DNA of 64,000 bases. Origin: Croceimicrobium sp963977415. Its GTDB lineage: Bacteria; Bacteroidota; Bacteroidia; Flavobacteriales; Schleiferiaceae. The position numbers and the translations under genes were made by a program. Positions 1 through 9,972 of the stretch are shown here, piece by piece. Every line of letters begins with the position of its first letter. Position 1 is the stretch's first letter. The notes beneath the pieces were generated by a model. That model was not told the origin of the DNA, ran no database searches, and saw only the letters and a program-made list of their open reading frames with translations. The stretch spans positions 124,001-188,000 of the forward strand of contig CAXBOS010000002.1 in the NCBI GenBank assembly GCA_963977415.1, in the 5' to 3' direction.

Positions 1-100
1 TTTCGTAATCTATCCCGAGATCTTCCGCTTGCTTTACTAGGCTTTGCACCGTTGGGTAAGGTTTTCTCTGATAGAGGGGAAGGCAGATACTAAAATCCAC
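1..100 (-). CDS. Glycosyltransferase family 2, N-terminal part only
   Basis: The minus strand opens with a GTG at 98-100 and reads MDFSICLPLYQRKPYPTVQS, then continues open to the window edge. A hydrophobic beta strand followed by LPLYQRKP at the very N-terminus is typical of GT-A fold family 2 glycosyltransferases, where it starts the nucleotide-sugar site. Only 33 residues are visible, so substrate and catalytic residues cannot be judged. It lies 3 bases downstream of the ftsE stop in the same frame, so it is probably the second gene of an ftsE operon. GTG is the only start possible after that stop. The family call rests on the N-terminal motif alone. Confidence 0.6.
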   Translation of the reverse strand, partial: MDFSICLPLYQRKPYPTVQSLVKQAEDLGIDYE

Positions 101-103
101 AGT

Positions 104-790
104 TTACAAGGTGTTTTGTACAGTACTGAAAACCTTGCCTTGACTACATTTTAGCGTTTCGTGCGGGAATTTTAATATTAAAGAATAGTCGTGTGTTGCC
201 ATTAATAAAGCGCGACCACTATTGGAGATTTCTTCCAATAAAATCATAATTTCTTCACTGGTAGAGGGGTCTAAATTCCCCGTAGGTTCATCGGCTAAAA
301 TCAGCTCAGGATCATTTAATAAAGCCCGTGCAATGGAAACTCTTTGCTGTTCGCCTCCCGAAAGTTGAAATGGCATTTTGGCGCTCAAACTTTCCATATT
401 CACTTTGGTTAAAACCTCTTCAATTTTTCTTTTTATATCGGTCTTTGATTTCCATCCCGTTGCCTGTAAAACAAATTTGAGGTTATCAAATACCGATCGA
501 TCGGTAAGAAGTTGAAAATCTTGAAATACGATACCTAGTTTACGTCGCAATTCGGGAATTTGCTTTTCTTTGAGATTAACTAGGTTGATTCCACAAACAT
601 GGCCACTACCGCTGCTAAGGGGCAAATCGCCATATAGGGTTTTCAGTAAACTAGATTTACCACTTCCGGTAGAACCGATAAGATATTTGAAATCACCTTT
701 CTTGATTAAAAGCTCAACCTCGTCTAAAATCACAGTATCTCCTTGTTTGATGCAGGCTTGGTTTAGTCTAAGTATCGCTTCGGTGCTCAT
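104..790 (-). CDS. ftsE: Cell-division ABC transporter ATP-binding protein FtsE
   Basis: A 228-residue ABC ATPase. Walker A is GSTGSGKS (39-46), the Q-loop glutamine is Q90, the signature LSGGEQ is at 143-148, Walker B LILADEP at 163-169 and the H-loop histidine is H200. Length and the DEPTGNLDP form match the FtsE/LolD class. In this family FtsE pairs with the membrane protein FtsX at the division site and activates peptidoglycan hydrolases. No ftsX is adjacent, which is common in Bacteroidota where the two genes are often apart. A LolD-type lipoprotein transporter is the main alternative. A TAAATTTG box lies 16 bases upstream of the ATG. Confidence 0.85.
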   Translation of the reverse strand: MSTEAILRLNQACIKQGDTVILDEVELLIKKGDFKYLIGSTGSGKSSLLKTLYGDLPLSSGSGHVCGINLVNLKEKQIPELRRKLGIVFQDFQLLTDRSVFDNLKFVLQATGWKSKTDIKRKIEEVLTKVNMESLSAKMPFQLSGGEQQRVSIARALLNDPELILADEPTGNLDPSTSEEIMILLEEISNSGRALLMATHDYSLILKFPHETLKCSQGKVFSTVQNTL

Positions 791-806
791 AATTTCAAAT
801 ATCTTA

Positions 807-814
807 CAAATTTA
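807..814 (-). promoter_or_regulatory. Candidate -7 box of the ftsE promoter
   Basis: On the minus strand the sequence reads TAAATTTG, an exact match to the Bacteroidota -7 element TAnnTTTG, 16 bases before the ftsE ATG. No convincing -33 TTTG was found at standard spacing, so the call rests on the -7 box and its position. Confidence 0.4.
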
Positions 815-945
815 ATTTTAGCGCATTAGCCAGCGCTAATAAAGCTCAATAATAATTAACATCAAACGTTTAAAACTTCTCAAGTAATTTAAATAGAAGC
901 CTATAAATACTGCTACTTTTAAAATGATAAAAATAATAACGTAGC

Positions 946-3900
946 ATGCTAAATATCAGGACTTTATTTCTTTGTGGTATCTTGGTATTCACCCAAATGA
1001 GTGCAGTGTACGCCCAGATACATTCTACTCAGAAGCCAAATGAAGCCTCTTATGATGAAGCATTTCAGCTTTATGAGAAGGAGCAATTTGGTAATGCCCA
1101 AGAAATTTGGGACGCTTTGATTCGCGAGGGCTCTTTAAATAAGGAGAAAATTGTGCAGGCCCGATATTTTGCCGCGATGTGCGCCATAAAGCTTTATCAT
1201 GGCGATATAGATGAGCGAATTGAGGAGTTTGCGCGCTTGCACGAGACTAATCCTCTGCGCAATAAACTTTATCTTAGTTACAGCCACAACTTGTTCAGTT
1301 TGCGTCGTTACACCCAAGCTATTGATTATTACGAAAAAGTAGATGCTTACAATTTAAATAAGGAGCAGGCCGCTGAGTATCGCTTTAAATATGCTTACTC
1401 TTTAATGATTGCGGAAGAATTTGATCAGGCCAAAGATTTGTTTTTCAAAATTAAAGACGAGGAATCAGCTTTTTCTAATTCAGGCCGATATTATTACGCA
1501 CACCTTTTGTATGTAGACAGTAATTACGCGGAAGCCTTGCGTAACTTTTTACCATTGCAGGAAGATCCCAATTTTGGTCCTTTAGTACCCTATTATTTAG
1601 CGCATATTTATTATCAATTGGAGAACTACGATAAGCTGGTAGAGGTAGGCGAGGAGCTGATTGAAAACGCTACAGCCTCGCGGGCACCTGAAATAGCTAA
1701 ACTTTTAGCGGATGCCTTTTACAGTAAGAAGGATTACCAAAATGCCATTACTTATTTGGTTATTTTCAAGGATAAGGGAGGTAGTTTGCGCTTAGACGAC
1801 CATTATCAGTTTGGTTTTTCTTTATATCAGGAAAAGCGTTTTGCAGAAGCAATTACCGAGTTTAATAAGATTTCGGCTGGGCCAGATAAATTACGTCAAA
1901 ATTCTTATTTCCACTTGGCCGACTGCTATTTGAAAGTAGCAAATAAAAACCAAGCCCTTATTGCATTTAGAGCCGCATCGGAGATTAAGGCCAATCCGGA
2001 GATTACCGAAATGGCAGCTTATAACTACGCCATCCTCTCTTACGAATTAGCCAGTCCATTTACCGATGCGATTAGCACCTTTAATGCCTTTTTAAATGAG
2101 TATCCTAATACGGATAAGCGTTCAAAAATTCAGGAATATCTCGCCAATATCTATATCACAACAAAAGATTACGATAAAGCTATGAAAGCGATAAAGGAGG
2201 CGGGTATAAATTCGCCCAACATGCGCGCGGCTTATCAAAAAGTAGCCTTTTACCGCGCTACTGAGATGTTTAACGCCCTGCAATTTGAAGGCGCTCTGGC
2301 TAAATATGCAGAAATGCAAAAGTACCCCGAAGATCAGGCCTTGGCTAATTTAGGTAACTACTGGATGGGGGAGTGCTATTACCGTCTTTTAAAATTCGCC
2401 GAAGCCAAAGAGAAATTTCTAGAGTTCCGCATGGGTTTTGGCGCGTCTATTCAAAAAGTGCATAACCGTTCCTACTATAATAGCGCTTACAGCAATTTTA
2501 AGCTTTTTGAATTTGAGGCAGCTATTTTAGACTTTAAGAAATATGTGAAATTTAGTCCAGTCGATGATATCCGTTATCCCGATGCTCTTTTGCGCATTGG
2601 CGATAGTTATCTTCTACTGGCGAAATATTTAGATGCGGCGGATTATTATGGTAAAGCCATTGCTAATAATAGCGTGGAAGCCGATTATGCCCATTATCAA
2701 CGCAGTGAGTGTTTCGGTCTTTTACTGAAGTACGAAGAGCAAATTAAGGAGTTAAATAAGCTTATTTATACCTACCCCAATAGTGCTTACAGTGAAAAGT
2801 CGCAGCTGGAAATTGCCAAGACCTATTTGCTTCAAGATAAATATCAAGAGACCTTACAAGCCTTAAGCGACTTTAAAGCAAAGTACCCTGAAAGCGACAA
2901 GATTAGCGAAGTAGAGCTGAAAACGGGATTGGTTTACAGTAATATGGACGAATATGATAAGGCTATTGCAGCTTTTAAAGATGTGGTAAATGACTATCCT
3001 GGAACGCCCGAATCTATTGAAGCCATTCGCTTAGCGGAGATTGTTTACAAGCGAGCAAAACGCATCAATGAATACTTAGATTGGGTCGCTACCATATCCT
3101 TTGTCGATTTCAAAGAATCTACCTTAGATTCCACCGCTTATGATGCAGCCTTCGATGTATATGCAGCTGGCGATTGTATGCAAACCTTAAAAGCGATGGA
3201 TGCTTATATCAGCCGTTTTCCATTGGGCTTATTTAAAGTTTCTGCTAATTACTATGCAGCGCAGTGTGCGGAAAAATTAGAACTTTTCTCACGGGCTGCA
3301 GAATATTATGAAGAGTTGGTGCAATTACCTGCCAATTCTTACCGCAAGCCTGCTTTGCGTTTCACCGCCGAAAAAGCTTATCTCGATAGTAATTATGCCT
3401 TAGCGCGCAATCGTTTCGATGAATGGTTGGCCCTAGAAACAAATGAAGGACAAATCAATTTGGCCTTAGCGGGACTAATGCGCTGCGCCGAAAAGTTAGG
3501 AGACAGACTAGCACTAATAACATACGCGGAGCAAATTGAGCAAAAGCAGAGTATTGACAAGGAATTGCGAGAAGAGGCTCAATTAAATCTGGCAAGATCC
3601 TTCTACGCCACCGAAAAGTGGAATAAAGCCGCTGCGTATTATGGCATCATTAGAGAGAAGAGTAGTGGTAACAAAAAAGCAGAAGCCTATTATTTTGAAG
3701 CACTTCTATTACAAAGAAAGGCGCAGTACGATAGTAGCAATGCTCATATAAACAGGATGATTGAAGCCTTGCCATCTTATAAGGAATGGAAAATGCGTTC
3801 GCTATTGGTTATGGCGCGCAACTTCTGGAAGCTCGATGATATTTTCCAAGCCCAGTATGTAATCGATTTTATTATCGATAGCAAGTTTTCGGAAGATTTA

Positions 3901-4086
3901 AGCAGTGCTGCAGCCGATTTAAAGGAAGAAATTAACCTCGCAGAAGCCCGCGCCCTGAAAGAAAAGGAAAAACTTCTGGAAGCACAGGCATCCCCCATTA
4001 GTCTAGATTCTGAAAGTGGTTTGCAAATAATTGATATCCCTGAAGAACAAGAGCCTTTAGAAGAACCTGAATTAATAAAACGATAA
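946..4086 (+). CDS. Large secreted tetratricopeptide-repeat protein
   Basis: 1046 residues. A signal peptide (about 1-23, ending SAVYAQ) is followed by an almost continuous array of TPR-like helical pairs, with recurring patterns such as YxxALxxF and FAEAITEF and alternating Tyr/Ala positions. A charged Glu-rich tail closes the protein (about 1000-1046). There is no catalytic domain. Such arrays act as protein-binding scaffolds, here probably in the periplasm or at the inner face of the outer membrane. The next gene, an outer-membrane barrel, starts 4 bases after the stop, so the two are surely co-transcribed and may form one envelope complex. The partner is unknown. Confidence 0.8.
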   Translation: MLNIRTLFLCGILVFTQMSAVYAQIHSTQKPNEASYDEAFQLYEKEQFGNAQEIWDALIREGSLNKEKIVQARYFAAMCAIKLYHGDIDERIEEFARLHETNPLRNKLYLSYSHNLFSLRRYTQAIDYYEKVDAYNLNKEQAAEYRFKYAYSLMIAEEFDQAKDLFFKIKDEESAFSNSGRYYYAHLLYVDSNYAEALRNFLPLQEDPNFGPLVPYYLAHIYYQLENYDKLVEVGEELIENATASRAPEIAKLLADAFYSKKDYQNAITYLVIFKDKGGSLRLDDHYQFGFSLYQEKRFAEAITEFNKISAGPDKLRQNSYFHLADCYLKVANKNQALIAFRAASEIKANPEITEMAAYNYAILSYELASPFTDAISTFNAFLNEYPNTDKRSKIQEYLANIYITTKDYDKAMKAIKEAGINSPNMRAAYQKVAFYRATEMFNALQFEGALAKYAEMQKYPEDQALANLGNYWMGECYYRLLKFAEAKEKFLEFRMGFGASIQKVHNRSYYNSAYSNFKLFEFEAAILDFKKYVKFSPVDDIRYPDALLRIGDSYLLLAKYLDAADYYGKAIANNSVEADYAHYQRSECFGLLLKYEEQIKELNKLIYTYPNSAYSEKSQLEIAKTYLLQDKYQETLQALSDFKAKYPESDKISEVELKTGLVYSNMDEYDKAIAAFKDVVNDYPGTPESIEAIRLAEIVYKRAKRINEYLDWVATISFVDFKESTLDSTAYDAAFDVYAAGDCMQTLKAMDAYISRFPLGLFKVSANYYAAQCAEKLELFSRAAEYYEELVQLPANSYRKPALRFTAEKAYLDSNYALARNRFDEWLALETNEGQINLALAGLMRCAEKLGDRLALITYAEQIEQKQSIDKELREEAQLNLARSFYATEKWNKAAAYYGIIREKSSGNKKAEAYYFEALLLQRKAQYDSSNAHINRMIEALPSYKEWKMRSLLVMARNFWKLDDIFQAQYVIDFIIDSKFSEDLSSAAADLKEEINLAEARALKEKEKLLEAQASPISLDSESGLQIIDIPEEQEPLEEPELIKR

Positions 4087-4090
4087 GCGC

Positions 4091-5800
4091 ATGAAAGTTA
4101 AATTAACGCTAGCATTAGCCTTAGTTTTGGGCGGTCTTTCCGCTCAAGAAAAGGATCCATTAGGTCAGGTAGTTGTTTCGGTTACGGATAAATACCGCGC
4201 ACAGATTAAAGATGCGCGAAAAATATTGGAAAACCCTAGCTACAGTGATAGTACCACTGAGAAGTTACCAGTTAGCTATACTTTAAAAAGCTTTGCCCTA
4301 CCAGTGCGCATTCAGCCCGAAGTTTTAAAACCTGCTCGCGTGGTGAAAACCGAGGTACCAGAATTGTATAAAGGTTTTGTAAAATTGGGCTACGGACTGT
4401 ATAATACTGCCGTGGTTGATGCTTATTACAATAGCGGGCGATCTTCTCAATATAGCTACGGATTTGCGGCTAAGCACTTTTCTACACAAAGTGGCGTAGC
4501 CGATATTCGTTATGATGAAAACCCTATGTCGAGAAATCATGTGGGTGGTTTTTTTAATCGTTATTACAAAGATTTCACTTGGCATATAGCTGCCAATATG
4601 GATTTGGATAAATTCAGCTATTACGGTCAGCCCGAATTGGACTTTATCTCGCCAGATAGCACCTTAAACAACGGTCCGTATAATTGGTATCGTCGTTATC
4701 GAGTTGAAACCAACATTAAGGAATCGAAGAAGAAGAATTTAGGTCCCATGAATGAGTTTGGCTTGGCTTATCAGAACTTTAATGATAATTACCGCTCAAA
4801 TGAAAATGATATCACTTTTCGTTCGCTGTGGGATATACCGGCCAATGAGCAAAATTTAAATTTGGAGTTCAATGGTTCATGGTTCCAAAATACTTTTGAT
4901 AGTATTCCGAGCGGCCAGGATAGCTCAAACTTTTTCGATCAGTCTTTTTTTCAATTGCAGGCCAAACCTTATATAAGTGTAGAAAAGGAAGACTATAGCT
5001 TTGATTTTGGACTAAATTTGTTCTTAGTGAATGCCAATGATTCGCGCCAAACGGAATCTAAAACCAATCTGTATTTCTTTCCAGAGATCACATTCCGATA
5101 TAAGATTGTTCCCGAAATACTGTCTTTGAAATCGGGAGTAAAAGGATCTCTTACTCGGAATACTTATGCCCAAACTACCGCTGCTAATCCCTTCGTTTTA
5201 CCCGGCCAAAGCAGCACACCTTCGCGCGATTTAAATATTTTCTTAGCTTTAGATGGTATCTTAAGTAGCTCACTTTCCTTCAATGCTGAAACAGGTATCC
5301 GCAATGGGCGTAATCGCCAATTGTTTTACAGAAATCCTCTCTTTTATAGCGATCCTTTTCCTTATGGCATGGAAGTAATTTTCGCAGATGTGGCCACTTT
5401 ATACGTGAAAGGTTCTTTGGAAGGTAATTGGAATGATAAACTTTTTGCCTCTCTAGGTGCAGAAGCGCGCAGTTTTACTGAGCAAAGTGAGATCCCTTTT
5501 CACTTGCCTAATTTTATTGCTAATGCAGATGTAAGTTATCTATACCGTCAAAAAATTAGATTAGGATTTGGCTTGGACGCGGTTGGTCCGCGTGAAACTT
5601 TTGATCAGGCTTTAAATATCGAAATACCTTCAAGATTAGCAGGCTATGTTGATGCACATTTAAACTTGGAGTATATTTATAATTCACGCATTTCGGCCTT
5701 TATAAATCTGCAAAACCTATTTAATAGTCAGTACGATATTTACTTAGGTTTCCGCGCTCAAAGTATAAATGCGGTGTTTGGCTTTAACTACCGTTTCTAA
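4091..5800 (+). CDS. TonB-receptor-like outer-membrane beta-barrel protein
   Basis: 569 residues. A signal peptide (1-18, ending GLSAQ) and a soluble N-terminal stretch to about 90 are followed by alternating amphipathic strands rich in aromatic residues. The protein ends in FGFNYRF, the terminal-Phe signal for outer-membrane barrel insertion. No carboxypeptidase-like domain and no clear plug domain are visible, and it is much shorter than a SusC receptor (about 1000 residues). It therefore resembles the barrel-only TonB_dep_Rec family. It is coupled to the TPR gene 4 bases upstream. A joint envelope role is inferred from that arrangement; the substrate is unknown. Confidence 0.7.
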   Translation: MKVKLTLALALVLGGLSAQEKDPLGQVVVSVTDKYRAQIKDARKILENPSYSDSTTEKLPVSYTLKSFALPVRIQPEVLKPARVVKTEVPELYKGFVKLGYGLYNTAVVDAYYNSGRSSQYSYGFAAKHFSTQSGVADIRYDENPMSRNHVGGFFNRYYKDFTWHIAANMDLDKFSYYGQPELDFISPDSTLNNGPYNWYRRYRVETNIKESKKKNLGPMNEFGLAYQNFNDNYRSNENDITFRSLWDIPANEQNLNLEFNGSWFQNTFDSIPSGQDSSNFFDQSFFQLQAKPYISVEKEDYSFDFGLNLFLVNANDSRQTESKTNLYFFPEITFRYKIVPEILSLKSGVKGSLTRNTYAQTTAANPFVLPGQSSTPSRDLNIFLALDGILSSSLSFNAETGIRNGRNRQLFYRNPLFYSDPFPYGMEVIFADVATLYVKGSLEGNWNDKLFASLGAEARSFTEQSEIPFHLPNFIANADVSYLYRQKIRLGFGLDAVGPRETFDQALNIEIPSRLAGYVDAHLNLEYIYNSRISAFINLQNLFNSQYDIYLGFRAQSINAVFGFNYRF

Positions 5801-5843
5801 AGGCCGCGGCTCTATTTTATTAGGGAACTGAGCTAATAATTAT

Positions 5844-6332
5844 TTGCAAAGTTTAGCTTTGCAGCAAAAGAAAGTATTGAAAGAATTTAAACGTCCCTTA
5901 CATATTCGCTGGAGTGATCTAGACCCCAATGGTCACGTTAGACACTCCGTTTATTACGACTTTGCGGCCCAGCTTCGTACCGAACTTTTTGTCGCCAACG
6001 ATATTAAAGTAGAGGAGATGACTAAAATAGGCATTGGCCCAATTTTGTTTGAAGAGAAAGCAACTTTTAAAAGAGAGCTGCATTTTAGCGACAATCTACA
6101 AATGGTAGCCGCAGTAATAGGCTTGCGGAAAGACTATTCACGTTTTGCTTTTATCCATGAAATTTGGCGTGGAGAAACACTTTGTGCTACCGTAGAAGTT
6201 TTGGGAGCGTGGATTAACCTTCGCGAACGCAAACTTACCACGCCGCCCGCCGAATTAATTGCTAAATTCGAACACTTTCCGCTGCATGCAGATTTTCAGT
6301 GGATGCCTGAGAAACAACAAAACAAATCATAG
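5844..6332 (+). CDS. Acyl-CoA thioesterase, hotdog fold
   Basis: Up to 162 residues. The motif RWSDLDPNGHVRHSVYYDF carries the catalytic Asp and the long hotdog helix of 4HBT-type thioesterases, which hydrolyse acyl-CoA or acyl-ACP thioesters. No ATG is available. The longest reading starts at TTG 5844, but TTG 5877 gives MKEFKRPLHIRWSD, closer to the usual family start. An inverted repeat GCAAAG-N5-CTTTGC and a TAGCTTTG box (5854-5861) lie between the two, which favours 5877. It heads a tightly packed operon; fabG follows 14 bases later, consistent with fatty-acid metabolism. Confidence 0.75.
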   Translation: MQSLALQQKKVLKEFKRPLHIRWSDLDPNGHVRHSVYYDFAAQLRTELFVANDIKVEEMTKIGIGPILFEEKATFKRELHFSDNLQMVAAVIGLRKDYSRFAFIHEIWRGETLCATVEVLGAWINLRERKLTTPPAELIAKFEHFPLHADFQWMPEKQQNKS

Positions 6333-6346
6333 TAAAGATCCAAATT

Positions 6347-7093
6347 ATGAGTTTATTAAAAGGAAAAACGGCCTTAATCACTGGCGCTTCCAAGGGAATT
6401 GGAAAAGGTATCGCCGAGGTTTTTGTGAAAAATGGCTGTAATGTTGCCTTCACCTATCTTTCTTCTGTAGAACAGGCAGAAGCAGTGGAAAACGAATTAA
6501 GTACAGCCGATGTAAAAGTGAAAGGTTATCGCTCTGATGCTTCTCAATTTGAGGCAGCCTCACAGTTAGTCGATGATGTTTTGAAGGATTTTGGCACTAT
6601 TGATATTTTAATTAATAATGCTGGTATTACTAAAGATACTTTGTTAATGCGCATGTCGGAAGAGGATTTCGATCAGGTAATGACCATTAACTTAAAATCT
6701 ATTTTCAACCTAACTAAAGCTGTGCAGCGCACCATGCTCAAAGCACGCAGTGGTTCTATCATCAATATGAGTTCGGTAGTTGGTATTAAAGGAAATGCAG
6801 GTCAGTCTAATTACGCGGCTTCCAAAGCAGGAATTATTGGCTTTACCAAGTCTATTGCTTTAGAATTGGGTTCGCGGAATATTCGCTGTAATGCAATCGC
6901 TCCTGGTTTTATTGAAACGGAAATGACCGCAAAGCTGGATGAGAAAACTGTGCAAGGCTGGCGCGATGCCATTCCTCTAAAACGAGGCGGTAGTCCCGAA
7001 GATGTAGCCAATGCCTGCTTATTTCTAGCCAGCGATTTATCTACCTATATCAGCGGACAAGTATTACAAGTTGATGGGGGAATGCTTACCTAA
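6347..7093 (+). CDS. fabG: 3-oxoacyl-[acyl-carrier-protein] reductase
   Basis: 248 residues, the standard FabG length. The short-chain dehydrogenase features are all present: TGASKGIG nucleotide-binding loop (about 13-20), NNAG (about 88-91), the catalytic Ser in INMSSVVG, and Y156-x3-K160 in YAASK. The C-terminal ISGQVLQVDGGM is typical of FabG. The enzyme reduces 3-ketoacyl-ACP with NADPH in fatty-acid elongation. It lies 14 bases after a thioesterase and 7 bases before a membrane protein in one apparent operon. Other SDR specificities cannot be fully excluded by sequence. Confidence 0.92.
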   Translation: MSLLKGKTALITGASKGIGKGIAEVFVKNGCNVAFTYLSSVEQAEAVENELSTADVKVKGYRSDASQFEAASQLVDDVLKDFGTIDILINNAGITKDTLLMRMSEEDFDQVMTINLKSIFNLTKAVQRTMLKARSGSIINMSSVVGIKGNAGQSNYAASKAGIIGFTKSIALELGSRNIRCNAIAPGFIETEMTAKLDEKTVQGWRDAIPLKRGGSPEDVANACLFLASDLSTYISGQVLQVDGGMLT

Positions 7094-7100
7094 ATAATTT

Positions 7101-9134
7101 ATGCCTGAAGTAGTATTTTCCTATTCGCCTTATTGGTTAATTATTATTGTGCTACTGGCGGCAGGCCTTAGTTATGGCTATTATGTAAAAACAAATACAT
7201 TTTCGAAAACGCAGAGATGGCTTTTGGCCTCTTTGCGTTTTTTAGTGTTAGTATTATTAGGATTTCTCGCACTTCAACCGCATTTCAATAGTGAAAGCTA
7301 TCGTGAAGAAAAGCCAATTGTAGTATTTTTAGAGGATCAATCGGCCTCTATTTCTGCGGTGGAAGATAGTAGCAAACGCATCTCCCGCCAAGGGGAAATG
7401 GCTAGCTTACAAGCTTCGTTAACCGAAAAGTTTAATGTTCGCACCTTTAATTTCGGGGCAAATCTTTCCGACACTTCCGTAGATGCGCAAGAAACCAATT
7501 TAGGATTAGCTTTAAAGGATTTGTCCGGCAGGTTTTATCAAGAGAATATTGCAGCTATAATTTTGAGCTCCGACGGTATTATTAACCGCGGTTCCAAATT
7601 AGCAACGCTAGGCGAACAAGCTTTAGCCCCAATTTACACCCTTGCTTTAGGGGATAGTAGCTCTAGGCTTGATTTGGCCCTAACTAAAGTGTTGTACAAC
7701 AAAACCTTATTAAAAGGCCGTAGTCAAAACATATCGGTAAACTTTAAGGCGGAAAATTACGCGGGCAAGGATTTGGACATCAAATTGATGAATTCTAAAA
7801 GTGAAGTGCTAGCGGAGCGACGTTTTAAAGTGAGTTCAGACAATTGGTTTGAAAAGGTCGTTTTTAAAATTGAAGGGGAGAAAGTAGGCTTACAACTTTA
7901 TCGCATTGCCATAGATGCGGTAAGTGAAGAAGAGAATACTATTAATAATCAAAAGAGTTTTAGCATTGATGTTTTAGATGCCAAAGAGCGAATCGGCATC
8001 TTTGCCCCTAACACCCATCCTGATATTGCCGCGCTGAGCCGCGCGTTGTCTAAGGATGAGAATTATGAAATAAAGCTTTTGCAAGATGAGAATGCCAATC
8101 TCGATTCGATTGATTTGATAATTGCCATCCAAAGTAGTAAGGCTTTGTTCAATCGCATCTACAACAGTACGAAAGCTTTATGGCTAATTGCTAGCCCTAA
8201 TGATGATTTTAGCGATTGGAATTTTTGGCCAGAAATTAAATCCTTTCGAGTTGAAGCAGAGGAGACCTATGTAGAAATAAACCCTAATTTTTCTTTATTT
8301 CCCATCTACCAAAGTGAGACAAACTTATGGACTAAACTACCACCTTTAGATGGTTTTTATGGACGTATAGAAGGACCCAAAGGCTTTAGTACCTTATTTT
8401 TCAAGAATATAGCCAATATTAGTACTTCCACGCCAGCTCTAACTTTAGGGGAAGAAAAGGGAAGGAGAATGGCGATTAGTTTGGGTTTAGGCTATTGGCG
8501 CTGGCGAATATACGCTTACAAGCAGATGGGCGATTTTGAAAGCTTTGACGGCTTAATCCAGAAAATTGCAAAATACTTATTGAGTCAAGCAAAGAACGAA
8601 GGACTGCAAATTGAAGTTCCGCGGGAGAACTTTGCCAATACTCCCATTAATTGGCGTGCCTCTTTTATTGATGCTAGTGGCAATTTGGTTAATGACTCTG
8701 AATTAAGACTAAAACTTCAGTCCGAAAAAGGCGAAGAATACGATTATGTTTTTCAAAAGCGCCTGAAGGATTACGCGCTTAACACCAGAGGTCTGGCTGA
8801 GGGAAAATACCATTATCGGGCAAATCTTAGCAGAGAGAATAAGGAATATCAAGAAGAAGGAGATTTAATAATAGAACTCAATCGCCTCGAATTGCAAAAT
8901 TTAAAGGCAGAACCCGCCTTGTTGCGCACTATTGCTCAAAGTAGTGGTGGCAAATTGTATCATCAAAATGAAATTGCGCGACTTTCCGAAGATCTTTCCA
9001 ATTTGGAGGCGGTAACAATCAGCTATCCTTTGCTTAATACTAGCTCAATTTTTAGCACGTGGCAATTGTTCTTCGTAGCTTTGGGACTCTTGGGCTTAGA
9101 ATGGGTCCTAAGAAAATTTTGGGGTAAAATTTAA
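7101..9134 (+). CDS. Membrane protein resembling BatA/vWA-type proteins
   Basis: 677 residues. Two N-terminal membrane helices (about 11-27 and 40-60) are followed by a large extracytoplasmic region and a last helix near 650-667. After the second helix, IVVFLEDQSASI resembles the first strand of a von Willebrand A domain, but the canonical DxSxS is altered to EDQSAS, so metal binding may be lost. The overall layout (two helices, vWA-like region, C-terminal helix) matches a family of conserved Bacteroidota membrane proteins of unknown role. Position between fabG and a prohibitin-like gene, 7 and 14 bases away, indicates co-expression. Confidence 0.6.
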   Translation: MPEVVFSYSPYWLIIIVLLAAGLSYGYYVKTNTFSKTQRWLLASLRFLVLVLLGFLALQPHFNSESYREEKPIVVFLEDQSASISAVEDSSKRISRQGEMASLQASLTEKFNVRTFNFGANLSDTSVDAQETNLGLALKDLSGRFYQENIAAIILSSDGIINRGSKLATLGEQALAPIYTLALGDSSSRLDLALTKVLYNKTLLKGRSQNISVNFKAENYAGKDLDIKLMNSKSEVLAERRFKVSSDNWFEKVVFKIEGEKVGLQLYRIAIDAVSEEENTINNQKSFSIDVLDAKERIGIFAPNTHPDIAALSRALSKDENYEIKLLQDENANLDSIDLIIAIQSSKALFNRIYNSTKALWLIASPNDDFSDWNFWPEIKSFRVEAEETYVEINPNFSLFPIYQSETNLWTKLPPLDGFYGRIEGPKGFSTLFFKNIANISTSTPALTLGEEKGRRMAISLGLGYWRWRIYAYKQMGDFESFDGLIQKIAKYLLSQAKNEGLQIEVPRENFANTPINWRASFIDASGNLVNDSELRLKLQSEKGEEYDYVFQKRLKDYALNTRGLAEGKYHYRANLSRENKEYQEEGDLIIELNRLELQNLKAEPALLRTIAQSSGGKLYHQNEIARLSEDLSNLEAVTISYPLLNTSSIFSTWQLFFVALGLLGLEWVLRKFWGKI

Positions 9135-9148
9135 TATAATAAAACATT

Positions 9149-9964
9149 ATGAATCAGAGAAGTACGATAGTTATAATTGTTAGTTTCATTGCCTTCTTGG
9201 CTTTGATCTTAACTTGGAACTCCATCACTTTTACCATTAACTCAGGTGAAAGAGCTGTTATTTTTAGAAAATTTCAAGGAGGTATTGCTTTAGACAAAGT
9301 TTACAACCAAGGATTTCATATCAAGTGGCCTTGGGATGACATTTTTGTTTACGATGTAAAGAAAAAAGAAGCAGTAAGCAGTATGGAAGTTTTATCGAAA
9401 AATGGACTGACCATTAAGGCAGAACTTTCTTACCGCTATTATCCTAGCGCAGAGAAAATCGCCTACTTACATAACGAGATTGGTATCAATTACCACGACA
9501 AAATTATTATGCCCGAAATTCGTTCGGCTACAAGAGAGGTAATTGGTAAATACTTACCAGAAGAACTCTATTCTACGAAGCGTGAAGATATTCAGGATGA
9601 GATTTTCCAACGAACCGCGAAGGCTTTATCCGATAACTTTCTATTGTTAGATGCTGTTTTAATCCGCGAAGTGACCTTACCTTTAAAATTAAAAGCGGCT
9701 ATTGAGCGTAAACTAGAACAAGAACAAGCTAGTTTAGAATACGAGTTTAAAATACAACAAGCTCGTAAAGAAGCTGAGCGTCAGCGTATTGAAGCTGAAG
9801 GTAAGTCGAATGCGAATGATATTATTAATCAGTCATTAACTGATAAAATTTTAAGAGAGAAAGGTATTGAAGCTACCTTAAAACTTGCCGAATCACCGAA
9901 CTCTAAAGTGGTTGTAATTGGTTCAGGTAAAGATGGCTTACCTATAATTTTAGGAAATCAATAA
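9149..9964 (+). CDS. Prohibitin-family SPFH/Band 7 membrane protein
   Basis: 271 residues. One N-terminal helix (about 6-25) is followed by the SPFH domain (NSGERAVIFRKFQGGI, then IKWPWDDIFVYDVK) and an Ala/Glu/Arg-rich coiled coil (about 185-225, EYEFKIQQARKEAERQRIEAE). This is the arrangement of prohibitins, which form large rings in the inner membrane and are thought to modulate proteases such as FtsH or organise microdomains. It sits in the same plus-strand operon, 14 bases after one gene and 8 before pepD. Confidence 0.87.
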   Translation: MNQRSTIVIIVSFIAFLALILTWNSITFTINSGERAVIFRKFQGGIALDKVYNQGFHIKWPWDDIFVYDVKKKEAVSSMEVLSKNGLTIKAELSYRYYPSAEKIAYLHNEIGINYHDKIIMPEIRSATREVIGKYLPEELYSTKREDIQDEIFQRTAKALSDNFLLLDAVLIREVTLPLKLKAAIERKLEQEQASLEYEFKIQQARKEAERQRIEAEGKSNANDIINQSLTDKILREKGIEATLKLAESPNSKVVVIGSGKDGLPIILGNQ

Positions 9965-9972
9965 TATAATTT